64,000 nt of DNA from Klebsormidium nitens (Eukaryota; Streptophyta; Klebsormidiophyceae; Klebsormidiales; Klebsormidiaceae): NCBI GenBank assembly GCA_000708835.1, contig DF237326.1, positions 22,141 to 86,140 on the forward strand, written 5' to 3'. The notes under the pieces are model-generated. The model worked only from the letters and a program-made list of their open reading frames with translations, was not told where the DNA came from and made no database searches. The first letter of the stretch is position 1; every line of letters begins with the position of its first letter. Made by a program: the position numbers and the translations under genes. Shown here piece by piece: positions 23,992 through 35,487 of the stretch.

Positions 23992-26122
23992 TTGTACTGT
24001 CGTGCCAATCGACCAACCCGGCAAGCAGAGTTGTAGATATTGTCTGCGAGTCGAACATTTCTATTTGCCATGTTGCATTCGGTCCCGGATGAGTCTAAAA
24101 CGCACGCGTTGACCTTCAAGTATTAGACAGCGACGTTGGGGCATTATTGGTAGGTATTCCTGTTGCTTGTCAAGGCACTGAGGACCACTTGGATCTGATC
24201 ATGCATGTTCACAATTGCTGGATATCATTATCGATGTCTTTGCACTGTTGAGCCGCTTGCACGGCCAGGCCCATTGGCCCGGCACACGTGAACAGACCCG
24301 CGTGGGCCTAGCTGGCAATATATACGTAATATCTAGATCTTAGCTTGAGCTAGTACGTCCGTAAGATCTCAATATCATAGCTAAGAAAGGCTCACTCAGC
24401 TATAGGCCGAATATCGCATGCAAGCTTCACAAGCTGAAGCTCCAAGAACTCTAATGTCCCATCAGTGCGGCACTCCCATGCAAGAGCAAGATCGATGGCC
24501 AACATGACCTAGATCTGAAGCTTTGCAATTGTTATACCATGACCGCAGCCTTAAGCATGCATGCGCCGGAGCCGGCATGGCCTGTCGGTGATTAAGTTGA
24601 TCATCTTCGCACGCCAATTCAAGTCTTACCAATGCACATAAATATCTTGTCGATCTCTGACATATCTAGCTTGCACTGGCACCATGGCGTGATATCGATC
24701 ATGCATTAATAAGCAAACACAAATATGCACGGATTGTAGGGTTTGGCAGTGAATGAGGTCCCGATCCTTGGTTGCGACGTAAAGGCGGAACGCGTGCAAA
24801 AGCCGCCGCGCAATCCTCAATCCTCAGGTCAGATTCTTGTAAGTTAGCCTTCAATATGCAAGATGTCACAGTCAGTGTGGATCAGGCGGATATGACGTGC
24901 ATGCATCATAGAGTATTTAAAGCGAACGCGCCGCTCCGCCGCACATTAAGAAAGGTCGGAACCTCAATTATGCATACATTGCAAGCTGATCGTTGGCATG
25001 GCCGGCCCAGTGGAGTTCTTCAAGACGTCCGCATTGTATCTGCCGCGGAACTCAGTATGCAGCCTGCATGGTATTGCCCCGGTATTGCATGCAATTAACC
25101 GTTTCATGCCTCCGGCCGCCCGCATGAGTACGTATTTAATGCAATATAAGCGGCCTGCACAATGGTGGAATCTAGGTAGTGATTCGTGCAATTGGATCGT
25201 CAACACCTGTTGAATAATGTGACATGATACATCATGATTCAGGTTTGTATGATTGCAGACTGTCAGCCTATATACTGAGTTCGTTGCGGGGTGTGCCGGC
25301 CGCGGTGTGCCTCAGAGCGACCTTAAAGAGGGCGTCAGATATCAAAGCGCACTAGTGGCATCTGAACCCTGACTCAAAATCATCTAAGTTATGAAGCACG
25401 GAAGACGGAACAAGTATCTGACTTGTTCTTCAGATAGAATCGTTCTTGCTATCTTGTGGACCGCAAGTGGCGAGGATGCTTCTGGCTCTGCCATTCGTAT
25501 CATCGGACGGACTACATCGCACCTTGAAATGTGGCCCGAGCGACCAAATGCCCCATTTTCGGGGTACATGGTCGCCGAGGCATTGCGGGTCACAGGACGC
25601 CCTGGGCCCTGTCTAAGCGTTCATATATTAAGAGAATTTGAACGGCGAACTGAATGACTGAAGCGATATTTCCATGTTTTACTATCATCACTGATACCGT
25701 CAGGCCACAGTATATTCAGCCAGTCAACTTTGCTATCATTGAAAACGGTATCAAACTTTGTGGCAGACTAGTAGGATACAAGCTCCCGAGACCCTTTGAC
25801 TTTGTCCCAGTTACATTGATAACTCCCGCTGACAGTCTACAGTGCCAATGATATCAGTGGAGCTTATATCAGCTGATTGCACTATCCATCATAAATCTTG
25901 GCACTTTTGTCTTCATGGATACATGACATACCGCATGCCTGTGTTTCTGACCAAACGTGTTGCCTGTGTTTTACGTTCATTTTGATAACATCACCTGAAG
26001 CTCCCGGTACAGCATAGATGGCGCCTGGCCGGCGTTAGAAAAGTCAAGCCGGTTATATGCGGTTAGTCACATGGCTCGAGTTACCCTGAGTTCGCAACTA
26101 GCACGCATATAACAGTTCTGCC
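23992..26122. other. Gene-free, AT-richer intergenic DNA
   Basis: About 2.1 kb downstream of ABC1K3 with no supportable gene. Composition shifts sharply from the GC-rich exons: it is full of short palindromic words such as GATATC, GATCATGC, GCATGC and CTAGATCT. The longest open frame (25391-25657 plus) shows no domain or codon-use signal. No terminal repeats were found by eye. Confidence 0.55.
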
Positions 26123-26879
26123 NNNNNNNNNNNNNNNNNNNNNNNNNNNNNNNNNNNNNNNNNNNNNNNNNNNNNNNNNNNNNNNNNNNNNNNNNNNNNN
26201 NNNNNNNNNNNNNNNNNNNNNNNNNNNNNNNNNNNNNNNNNNNNNNNNNNNNNNNNNNNNNNNNNNNNNNNNNNNNNNNNNNNNNNNNNNNNNNNNNNNN
26301 NNNNNNNNNNNNNNNNNNNNNNNNNNNNNNNNNNNNNNNNNNNNNNNNNNNNNNNNNNNNNNNNNNNNNNNNNNNNNNNNNNNNNNNNNNNNNNNNNNNN
26401 NNNNNNNNNNNNNNNNNNNNNNNNNNNNNNNNNNNNNNNNNNNNNNNNNNNNNNNNNNNNNNNNNNNNNNNNNNNNNNNNNNNNNNNNNNNNNNNNNNNN
26501 NNNNNNNNNNNNNNNNNNNNNNNNNNNNNNNNNNNNNNNNNNNNNNNNNNNNNNNNNNNNNNNNNNNNNNNNNNNNNNNNNNNNNNNNNNNNNNNNNNNN
26601 NNNNNNNNNNNNNNNNNNNNNNNNNNNNNNNNNNNNNNNNNNNNNNNNNNNNNNNNNNNNNNNNNNNNNNNNNNNNNNNNNNNNNNNNNNNNNNNNNNNN
26701 NNNNNNNNNNNNNNNNNNNNNNNNNNNNNNNNNNNNNNNNNNNNNNNNNNNNNNNNNNNNNNNNNNNNNNNNNNNNNNNNNNNNNNNNNNNNNNNNNNNN
26801 NNNNNNNNNNNNNNNNNNNNNNNNNNNNNNNNNNNNNNNNNNNNNNNNNNNNNNNNNNNNNNNNNNNNNNNNNNNNNNN
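26123..26879. other. Assembly gap, 757 Ns
   Basis: A run of 757 unknown bases. The odd length suggests an insert-size estimate rather than a fixed-length placeholder. Any gene or promoter element here is invisible. Confidence 0.99.
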
Positions 26880-27864
26880 ACCCGCTGTTAAAGGGTTAAC
26901 CTTCGGGTTATGTCAGTCAGGATATCCTATGAATACCGGTACTTCGATTGTAAGTGCACGACGCACGAGTCACGACTCATTCAACAGATTTCCGAATCCT
27001 GCGTGCCTTTACTTTTCCACAAAAGCCAATCATTGTCACAATTCAGGATGGGACGCGGACAATCATATGCAAATTTGATTCCTAGTCTTTTGCCGTTCAT
27101 TTCTCCAGTAGCGAGATCGAACGGTTGGTTTCGTAAGAATGAGACTCGGCGAATGGAAAGGGACGTCATCTCGAAGTCAGCAGACCAAGCACTTCTTTTA
27201 CAGGGGTAGATTTTAGCATGATTTTAAGGGGGCCTTGAAGGAGCAAAATTGGTGGGAGCAGGATTGAATCGATATTGTGTAAACGTCTGTTCACGTGTAC
27301 CACGTGAGCACAATCACGGAAGCATGGTGCGGGTCTGGAATCTGGATGTCTTCAGAGCATGAGCTGATCAACAGTACGGCTGGGAGGAGTACCGTAGGTA
27401 GACTGTATAGGACCAGGTCATCCAGCGTTCCCCCAACTCACCAGACTGCACCAGGCTGTCTATTAACCTTTCCTACAGGAGTCAGGACCATGGCCTGCAC
27501 AGTCAGGGACCAGGACATTAGGTATTATTGGCATTGCGTAACCCACTGTCCTTGAGAGAGAGTGAGATGTCGTCATCCAAGAGAATAGGTGCACAAAGGG
27601 CGTACACACTGCACAGCTTATTCAAAGCATACGGTAGCTGGAGTCTCACAGCTGCCCCAGCATGGCGATCAGCGAGACGCGTACCACTACAAATTACCAG
27701 GTGGCAGGAAGATTTGCTGTCAGATCACAGCTCCAGCAGGCATCACGCCACTTTCTGACCGTCTCTTTTCATCCCGCTACCATACAGGCGCGGCCGTATC
27801 ACCTTGCTGCAGCGCACTGTGCCGACCCCCTGCCAGGGCGTGAGTCCCCGCGTTGCTGTGGGCT
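26880..27864. promoter_or_regulatory. Upstream region of the amidase gene
   Basis: About 985 bp between the gap and the amidase start, with no gene visible. It contains GCATACGGTAGC at 27627-27638, 238 bp before the start codon. The same 12-mer lies 229 bp before the ABC1K3 start codon. A related word, TACCGTAGGTAG, lies at about 27392. Promoter function is inference only. Confidence 0.35.
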
Positions 27865-30800
27865 ATGGCCAAGCTGAGAGCCTGGGCAGGGAGCCTGATG
27901 CTGGGTAAGTCCCTGGACCCTCCACTCTTGTCAGTGTCGCCCAATGTGGCCGGACTCTAGATATTCCAAGGAAGAGCTGCCATGAAAACGCCACCAGATC
28001 AGCACTGCGCGTGTTTGGCAATAACTGCCTGTCCCCTCGACGCGTTTCAACTTGAGAGCAATCTTCCTCATTACAGGAGCAGAATGTCTTTCAGCCATCG
28101 TAGTACACCGTACATCCAAAGGCCAAGACTTCTTAGGTTCAGGACCGATTTGAAGCCCAATCCATTCGTCCTCCTTTTGCAAAGCCCGTATCTACAGACA
28201 ATGCTGACACAAGCGCGTTCTTTGCATTGCACTGAAGGGCAGCTGGCATTGCCATCTAAGTAGCTCAACCCTGTAGATCAGCTGGCTGCACAGGTGTATG
28301 ATTATGTTACAAGAGCTAACATAACAATGCCCTGGGGCTGGTCCCTCTTGGATCTTGGCAGGCCCCCCGTGCCGCCACCAGCTGACCTTCTCTCTGTCCC
28401 CTGTGTGTGCAGTGGCGGCCCTGCTGCTGCAGTCCCCCGCTGTCCTGGCGGTGCCCCTCTCGCAGCAGCTGCTGGGGGCCACCCAGCCTACCGCACGCCG
28501 CGTGCTGGCAGTCCCTGCTTCCACTGATGGTGAGCCACCAATCTAGGTCTGGAGTCTAAGGAGGACAGCTGTCAGATCTCAGAACACTCACGTCCTCGTA
28601 ATCAACCATTCTCTAGATATTTTTCTAGATAGACCGGGTATTGCCACGTTCAAAGCCTTGTAAAAAGTAGGTCTCTGTAAGAGACTTCTTCTTCTTCACA
28701 ACGGCTTGCATCCTACCTCCATGTGACATTTCTTAAGACAACTTTCTCTGTTCAAATGGAGTTCCATAAAGCTCGGACTCTCAAACAGCATTTTCGATGA
28801 TCAAGTTTCTGGCTGACACTTCCTTATCTCTTTCCATGGAAAGCCCGTCCTTTATTACACCTGTCACTGACGCTGCCTTGCTGCGGCTACCTCTCAGGCA
28901 CTGCCCCCATTGGCATCCCTGCCCCTGCGTCTGGCTCGTGCACCAGCGGCATGTACCCCACCACGTGCACCATCCCCGGCACCGCCACGCCCTACTGCTG
29001 CCCGGCAGGCTACAGGTACCGCCGGCCCCCTCTCATATCCAATGCGGAGGGAACTCTGCCACACATCTATGCCTGCAAAAGCTATGACTTGGCCGCTGCC
29101 TGTCGTTGGCAAGGATGTCAAGATTAGTAGCCAAAGCTGACCTTAGGAGGAGTCTCATCCATCTCAAATGGCAGCTCCTGAGCCACAGTGACACATCCGC
29201 CCAGGCATGAGGACTGGATCTCCAACTGCTTTTGGCGAGCTTCTAACTCGCCTCCATGAATCCTCGTGCAGCTGCTACCCGGGCAGTGGCTATGCCTGCT
29301 ACAAGCAGAGCCCGGATGGGTCCTTCCCAGGGCAGCCAACCAACTTTGGGTGCGGCGACATCCTGGAAATCACCATCGACCAGATCCAGGCCAAGTTCGC
29401 TGAGGGGACACTCACGTCGCGAGCCCTCGTGGAGTGCTACCTCAAGCGCATTGCTGACTACGACAACCCCACCACCTTCACTGGCCAGGTATGCGCGATG
29501 CTGCATTTTCTCCTGGAAGGAAAGACCCGGATAAGCCTTGTGACAAAAAGCAGTTGGTGGACCTTAAGTGATGCTTCCTGCCACAGACCTCGGACATGAA
29601 GTTTGGAAAGCTTTCTCCGTTAGCATTGTTCTTCTCTAAATCGCACTGGGGACAGTCTATCATTGACTTCTAAGTAACGAACCTCTTTTCACTTGGTATT
29701 CGTCAACTCTTCCCAGAGGCTGCTCAGCTGGTCTAATCTTGACTCAAATTGGTTGCTTGCGTGTGGCAGGTGCCGTATGCTGTGAACAGCGTGCTGGAGA
29801 TCGACCCGGAGGTGCTGTCGCTGGCGGAGGAGAAGGACGTGGAGCGCGCGGCGTGCATGCCCAACTGCAGCCTGAGCAAGCTGCACGGCATCCCCATCGG
29901 GCTCAAGGACAACATCTGCTCCGACGGCCTCAACTGCACGGCCGGGTCGTGGAACCTGCTGGGCAGCCACCACGCGCAGGCGCCCATCGTGGACGGCCTC
30001 CTGGCCGCGGGCGGCATCATCATGGCCAAGCTCGGCCTCTCCGAGTGGGCCTTCTTCCGCTCCTCCAATGGCGTCTCCGGCTGGTCCGGCCGCGGCGGCC
30101 AGGTCTTCGTAAGTCACGCCACGTTGCAGCTCTGCCGTGCTCATGCGGCCGTTCCTTTTTCGTGAGTACTGCTTGAAGCAACGTTCGACTGAATATTCTA
30201 ACCAAAGACGCACTTCTCTGCTTCTTCTGCGTCGTCCTTGGAGTTGGTCGCTGGTATTGCACCAATCTTGCTGGGCAGGCCACCGATTTGGCTTCCTCTG
30301 CGAAGGCCTTTGACCATGCCAACTGCTCACGTGGTCCCGCGCCTCTTGCTTCTGCTAGAGTCCGTACGTGCGTTACGCCCCGCTCAACATCAGCACCAAC
30401 AGCGTTCCGTACACGCCGGACATCCCGAGTGCGGTGCCGCTGAACCAGAGCTTCACCAACATCAACAACCCCAACATCGTCTCCGGCTCCTCCGGCGGCT
30501 CCGCCGTGGCCGCCGCCACCAGCATGGTCAGCCGCGTCACACATCTATGTTGACGTGTCTTTGCCACAGGCCCTTGCGAAGGACGAGCGAGAAGAAAGTG
30601 CTGGATGTATGCTTTCGGGTCTGACCCCAAGGTTATACAAGCATGTTTTGTCCTAGTGTATAGCTTCAGTTCCGCTCACACCTGTCCGCTCCGCGTGTCT
30701 CGTCGTCAGATCGCGGTGACGGTGGGCAGTGAGACGGGCGGCTCGGTGCTGTCCCCCGCGCGCGTGAACGGCGTGGTCGGCTTCCGGCCCACCATCGGGG

Positions 30801-33574
30801 TCATGAGCCGCAACGGCATCGTGCCGCTCTCCGTCACCCAGGACACCGCCGGGTGAGCGCCGCACCGCAACTCACTCACCGCACCCTCTGCTTGTTGTCT
30901 TGAAGCCGGCATTCCGTTGCTGCTTTTCAAGCCCCCCATTAGTGACTGGGTGACCGAAGCTCAAGAGAGCCCGTGGTGCCATTCTCTGCTGCCCTGCCTG
31001 CTGTTTAGGCCTCGCCTGACGCCTTCGATCTTTGGTGCAGGCCCATGTGCCGCACCGTGGCGGACTGTCTGTACATGTTCGACGCGATGGCGTTCGACGA
31101 CCCGGCGGAGCCGGTGCACTCGGGCTCCACGCCCTGGCTGCCGCCCTACACGCGCCCCGCAGACGGCTACCTGCCCTACCTCAACTCCAACGGCCTGCAA
31201 GGTACGCTGCGGGGGTCTCTGGGAACTGCTGATTACGCTTCGTGCCACAGAGCTCGTGTCGTCGGAAAAGGAGCGCTCTCATGGAGAGTCGCCTCGGTAT
31301 GTAGCAATAAAAGAGGCTCAGACTTGCGAGGGCCTCCTGATATCAAAGTGGACAGCTGGCGGCTTTCCCGTTGCTCGAAGTTTTGTTCTGGTAAGCACCA
31401 CTCAGTGTCTCCGGTGCGTGTCTGGCAGGCAAGAAGATCGCCATCTACCCGCTTCCCGCCACCACAACGGGCCCCGCCGTGGCCGCATACCAACAGCTGC
31501 CCGACATGCTCAGGTCAGTCGTTCGTCACGCTCGAAAATCCAGGCTGGTAAACGCTCGAAACTTTCCAGGTTGGCAGAAGGTAGTGGGAGAACCTCACGT
31601 CCATATGCGTCGTCGTCGTCGTCTTGTTTCTAATTAGCATTCTGTGGGAGTGAAAGCTGCAGCAGATGCAGGTTTGCGCCTCTACTTTGCCACTGCTAGC
31701 TTCTTTGCGCACCTTCTTACCGCCGGTGCGTGGCGGCTGGCAGGTCCCGCGGCGCGACGGTGGACGTGCTGCCGTCCAACTTCACGTTCCTCACGCTGGG
31801 CGGCTCCGTGCTCTCGGGCGACTTCAAGGTCGACATGAACAACTTCCTCTCGCGTAAGCCCCGCCGTTCGTTGCGCCAACAGCCAACGACAGCGGCCTCA
31901 CTTGACGAGATTCCTGGGATACGCAGATGGCAAACAGCAGTCTGAGACGGGAAAACACTACGATATTAGTTCGGGTCTTTTATTGGGCAGTATACGGATT
32001 GGCAAGTACATTTGACGCGACGTTGTGATCCAAGCCTTCACCTTTCGATGCTGTTTGCCCATCGCGTATCTAAGTAAATGCCTCCGTTTGTCCAGATATG
32101 TACCTTAGCCCACATCCTTTCTCCAGTGGAACCGCCAAGAGAAGATGTTAGTTCGTCGAGTGTCCGGTTATGCCAGCTGCATCAAAGCGCTTAGTTCAAG
32201 TTCGCGCTTTGGCTCTCGCTAACCCTGTTTGCTTTGTGGTGCCACAGAGCTGACGTGGGAGCCGGGGTACACGCCGCTGAAGACGCTGGGCGACCTGATC
32301 GCGTACAACAAGGCCAACTACGAGCTGGAGTTCCAGGGCGGCCTCTGCTGCCGCGGCGACCCCGCGTACGCGCTCTACTACCAGCAGAGCTGGGAGGCCA
32401 GCCAGCTCACCGGCGACAAGCGCGACCCCGCCTACGTCGGAGCCAAAATGGTGCGCGCGCGTGCCAACCAGCGGAGGGTCCATCGCTTGCTGTCCTAAAT
32501 TGCTCATGCGCTGGCCGTACAGACAGTCTGGGCTATATTGACGGTCGAACGCCAGTGATGGCGCCCGTTTGCGCCGCCTGCGGAAAGTCAAGCGCCGGAA
32601 AGTTGTGCTCTGTCCTTCTCTCTGCCGCCTGATTCCAAGGCCGCCCCCTCTTCCTCCATGTTAGCATAGTCCTCGTTCCGCTCGTATGGCACTGGTATGA
32701 ATTGGGGCCTCGTCTTGCTCCCCGCCTTCTCACCGCCCTTTGCTGCGTGTCCGCAGAACTCGTCGATGATCGCGGCCAGCATCAGCGACTGGTTCAAGTC
32801 CAACGGCTACGACGCGGTCGCCGCCAACGGCAACCTCATCGGCACCTGGGCGCGCGTCGGGTATGTGCCCAAGACGCGCCCCAAGAGCGCGCTCAACCTT
32901 CTGTCATATCCCCTCAATCTCGACGAATATCTGTCCGCTCACTACTGTGATATGACAGACCTAGTCTAATGATTAAATGAGCCGTTTGAAAGTTTGCCAG
33001 AATGTGATTCAACATCGGCAACGTGGTTGCCTTCGCTGTGCTTTAAACAACGGAGAATGCGGGTCACCTTAGCGTCGAAATTTTCCAAAAGTTCTCTCCT
33101 TAAAGTCAGACGCGCCGCTTTTGTCGCTCCTTCCGTCCCTCCTACCGGACACCACTGTTTGACGGGCGTCCCTGTCGTGTGGTGGTGCAGCTTCCCGGGC
33201 ATCTCGCTGCCGTGCCCGCTGGGCGTCAACGCGGTGGGCACCCCCCAGGTGAGGCTTTAACACACCCATCGTCGCACTCAACCACAGTGAAATGAGTCGT
33301 CTCGGTCGCGTCAAGGTTCTCTTCACGAACTTTGGCCCAGCGCGTTTGCTCGTCTTCTGCAAGCGCGGCACTTGTTTAGTGTGCCTCTCGGATGCGTGGC
33401 GAGGACAGCCCCCTATGACTGTGAGCGCGGCTGCTCCTCGGCGCGCAGGGGCTCAACTTCCACGGGTACCCGTACAACGAGGGCGACATCTTCGCCATGG
33501 CGTACGACGTGGAGCAGAACCTGTGCCCCGGCGGGCGGCCCCAGCCCACCTACTGCGACGGCCAATCCTGCTGA
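27865..33574 (+). CDS. Secreted amidase-signature hydrolase with Cys-rich N-terminal segment
   Basis: Fourteen exons: join(27865..27904,28413..28529,28898..29015,29272..29488,29770..30108,30359..30526,30710..30852,31041..31201,31429..31513,31744..31853,32248..32450,32757..32860,33191..33248,33449..33574). Total 1989 nt, 662 aa. Joining exons 1 and 2 creates a signal peptide (hydrophobic SLMLVAALLLQSPAVLAV), which supports this start. Exons 3-4 encode a segment with about eight cysteines (PYCCPAGYSCYPGSGYACY). The amidase-signature fold follows with the Ser-cisSer-Lys triad: K210 (PIGLKDN), S321 (GSSGGS) and S345 (ETGGS). S321-S345 spacing is 24 residues, as in FAAH; K210-S321 spacing is 111, about 36 more than in FAAH. 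The substrate is unknown: it could hydrolyse amides in the periplasm, wall or vacuole. Not likely to be GatA, given secretion and lack of partners. Confidence 0.92.
31603..31624. repeat. GTC trinucleotide microsatellite in amidase intron
   Basis: A short (GTC)n run in the intron before exon 31744-31853. It has no coding role. Confidence 0.7.
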
Positions 33575-35487
33575 CGCGCGCCGCGCAGGCCACCACGGCA
33601 CACGGGCGGAGCACAGGGATGAACACGCTGAGTGTTTGTGGCGTCTGCTTGGCCGCTCCATAACTTATGGCTCATATAGTTACCTATCTGCGTGTTGTGT
33701 AGTCCCCAGCTGGTTAAGTTATTAATTTTCTATGAAAAGATGCGTGTTTGCGGCGGGTACTGCAAGCCCTTGATGATGACGTCGGTACGGGGTTGTGCCA
33801 ATCGACTCAGAATCGGCGACGAGACTCCACCGAGATTCAGCGGCAGACTTTATGATGCTGCTTTAAATAGACTCTCGTGCATCTAGTACGGATGTTTTTG
33901 CTAGCCGGCAAATTTGGTTTAGCCAGTTTTGAAGCAAGTCGAAGTCTTTTACGAATGCTCGTAGCGGGCCGTGACAGTGCATTTTAGCATCGGACTCGTC
34001 TCCTCATTATGATTTGCGTTGAAGCTGCTTCAATCTACAAGATTTTTGTTACAAGAACAGCTTTGGTTATGCCCAACTCTCAAGGATTGTTTGATTAGCC
34101 GGCTGCCCAGGTTCGGCGATCTGCTCCCCAGTTGCTGCATATCCACCCAAGAGTCTCTTGTGAGGAGGCAGTCGAGAAGTTGGGCACGGCCGCTCGACGA
34201 CGATCGGATCGATCAAGTCGGCTTAGTCGGTCCTGACGGGTGATCTTGGAATAAAAGAACATGTCACGTATGCGCAGCGTTGTAAAATATGTTGCCAGCT
34301 TTGGGTGGATCGGACTCCAGCTCCTCAACTCACGTTAACAACGGAGTCATACAAACTCAATCTCCTATCCAACCCAACTTGCTCCGCTGTATCGTTTTGA
34401 TTCGATTGATCAATCTCTGAGTTAATTGGCTACAAAAAAGCACTGGGCGGCTAGCAGGCTGACCTCACGATTATACTGTACGGCGGCTGCTTCTAAGTTG
34501 AGAAGCCGACGGCACGTCTTTATCTGGCTCTGTATCATGTTGCATGTGGCACGTACTCTATAATGAATCAAAAGAGACCGTCGGAACGGTTGTCTTATAT
34601 AATTAGCTCTAGTGGCAACTATACTATAAGTCACCTGTATCTGGAGCCGATCATGCAAATTTGAAACTTCGTGATAATGCCATATATGCGGGCCTCGGTG
34701 ATTCGTGTGGTCTTGGATCATTTGCGCACAATTAGTTTTTCAGTGCAACGCATGCGCATGGGCCGCGGACACTGACAATTATATCTTAACTGCGTTCTGA
34801 ATGTTTGATCGAGTGACTAATCGCATGCATGCACGTGACGCACTTAAGGAATAGATGTTACCAGATCGTCTCATGCGACTCATTTCGAACTGTTTTGCTA
34901 GACCCTCGTCTTAGACGCTGGCCCCGCGCCACGGCCCGGCCAGTCACTGGTAGTTGGGCCCGTGCGAGCACCAACCCATGCAGTATCTTACATGCGTCAC
35001 TGTAAACGATCCATTGCTAAAAGTGGTTGTAGCGCACCAGGCTCGCCCAGGCCGCTGCCGGAATGATCAGGAAACTGATTGCATTGAAGTCGAGAAGGAC
35101 TTTTGAGTATCGGCCGCCGCGACATGTTACCTGAGCTGGATCAGAGCTTTCCGTCCGGGTTGACTTTGATCAGTGTCACGTATAGCGGTATATAGTGGTA
35201 TCCCTGACCACACAACAACTCAGATAAAGTGTAAGAGAGTACATGTAAAAGTCGGACAGTGCTCAGGTCGCGACAGACGGTTGAGTCCACATGATGCAGA
35301 AAATTTCTGCCAATGTACCTTCAATCGCCGCCAACTCACCAAATCTTGGAAATGTGAATCTTTTGGTAATGTGAACACGTGAATAGAAATTTGACCCCCG
35401 AGTCTTGTCGCGGAGGCAGGCAACGCGAGCAACGCAAGTTCCTGAGAGCTTATTCGAGTCAGGCCGCTACCAAGACTGGGCCGGCCG
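33575..35487. other. Convergent 3'-3' spacer, amidase / ADPRM
   Basis: About 1.9 kb holding the 3' UTRs of two convergent genes and AT-richer DNA from roughly 34,200 to 35,400. No gene, tRNA or terminal repeat was found. No TGTAA signal follows either stop closely. Confidence 0.5.

Noticed and set aside
25391-25657. 88-codon open frame in the spacer before the assembly gap
   Set aside because: It shows no family similarity, no plausible splice partners and no coding-like GC3 bias.
30917-31633. 238-codon open frame across amidase exons 8-9
   Set aside because: It runs through introns and is out of frame with the conserved amidase sequence; it is low complexity and Arg/Ser-rich.
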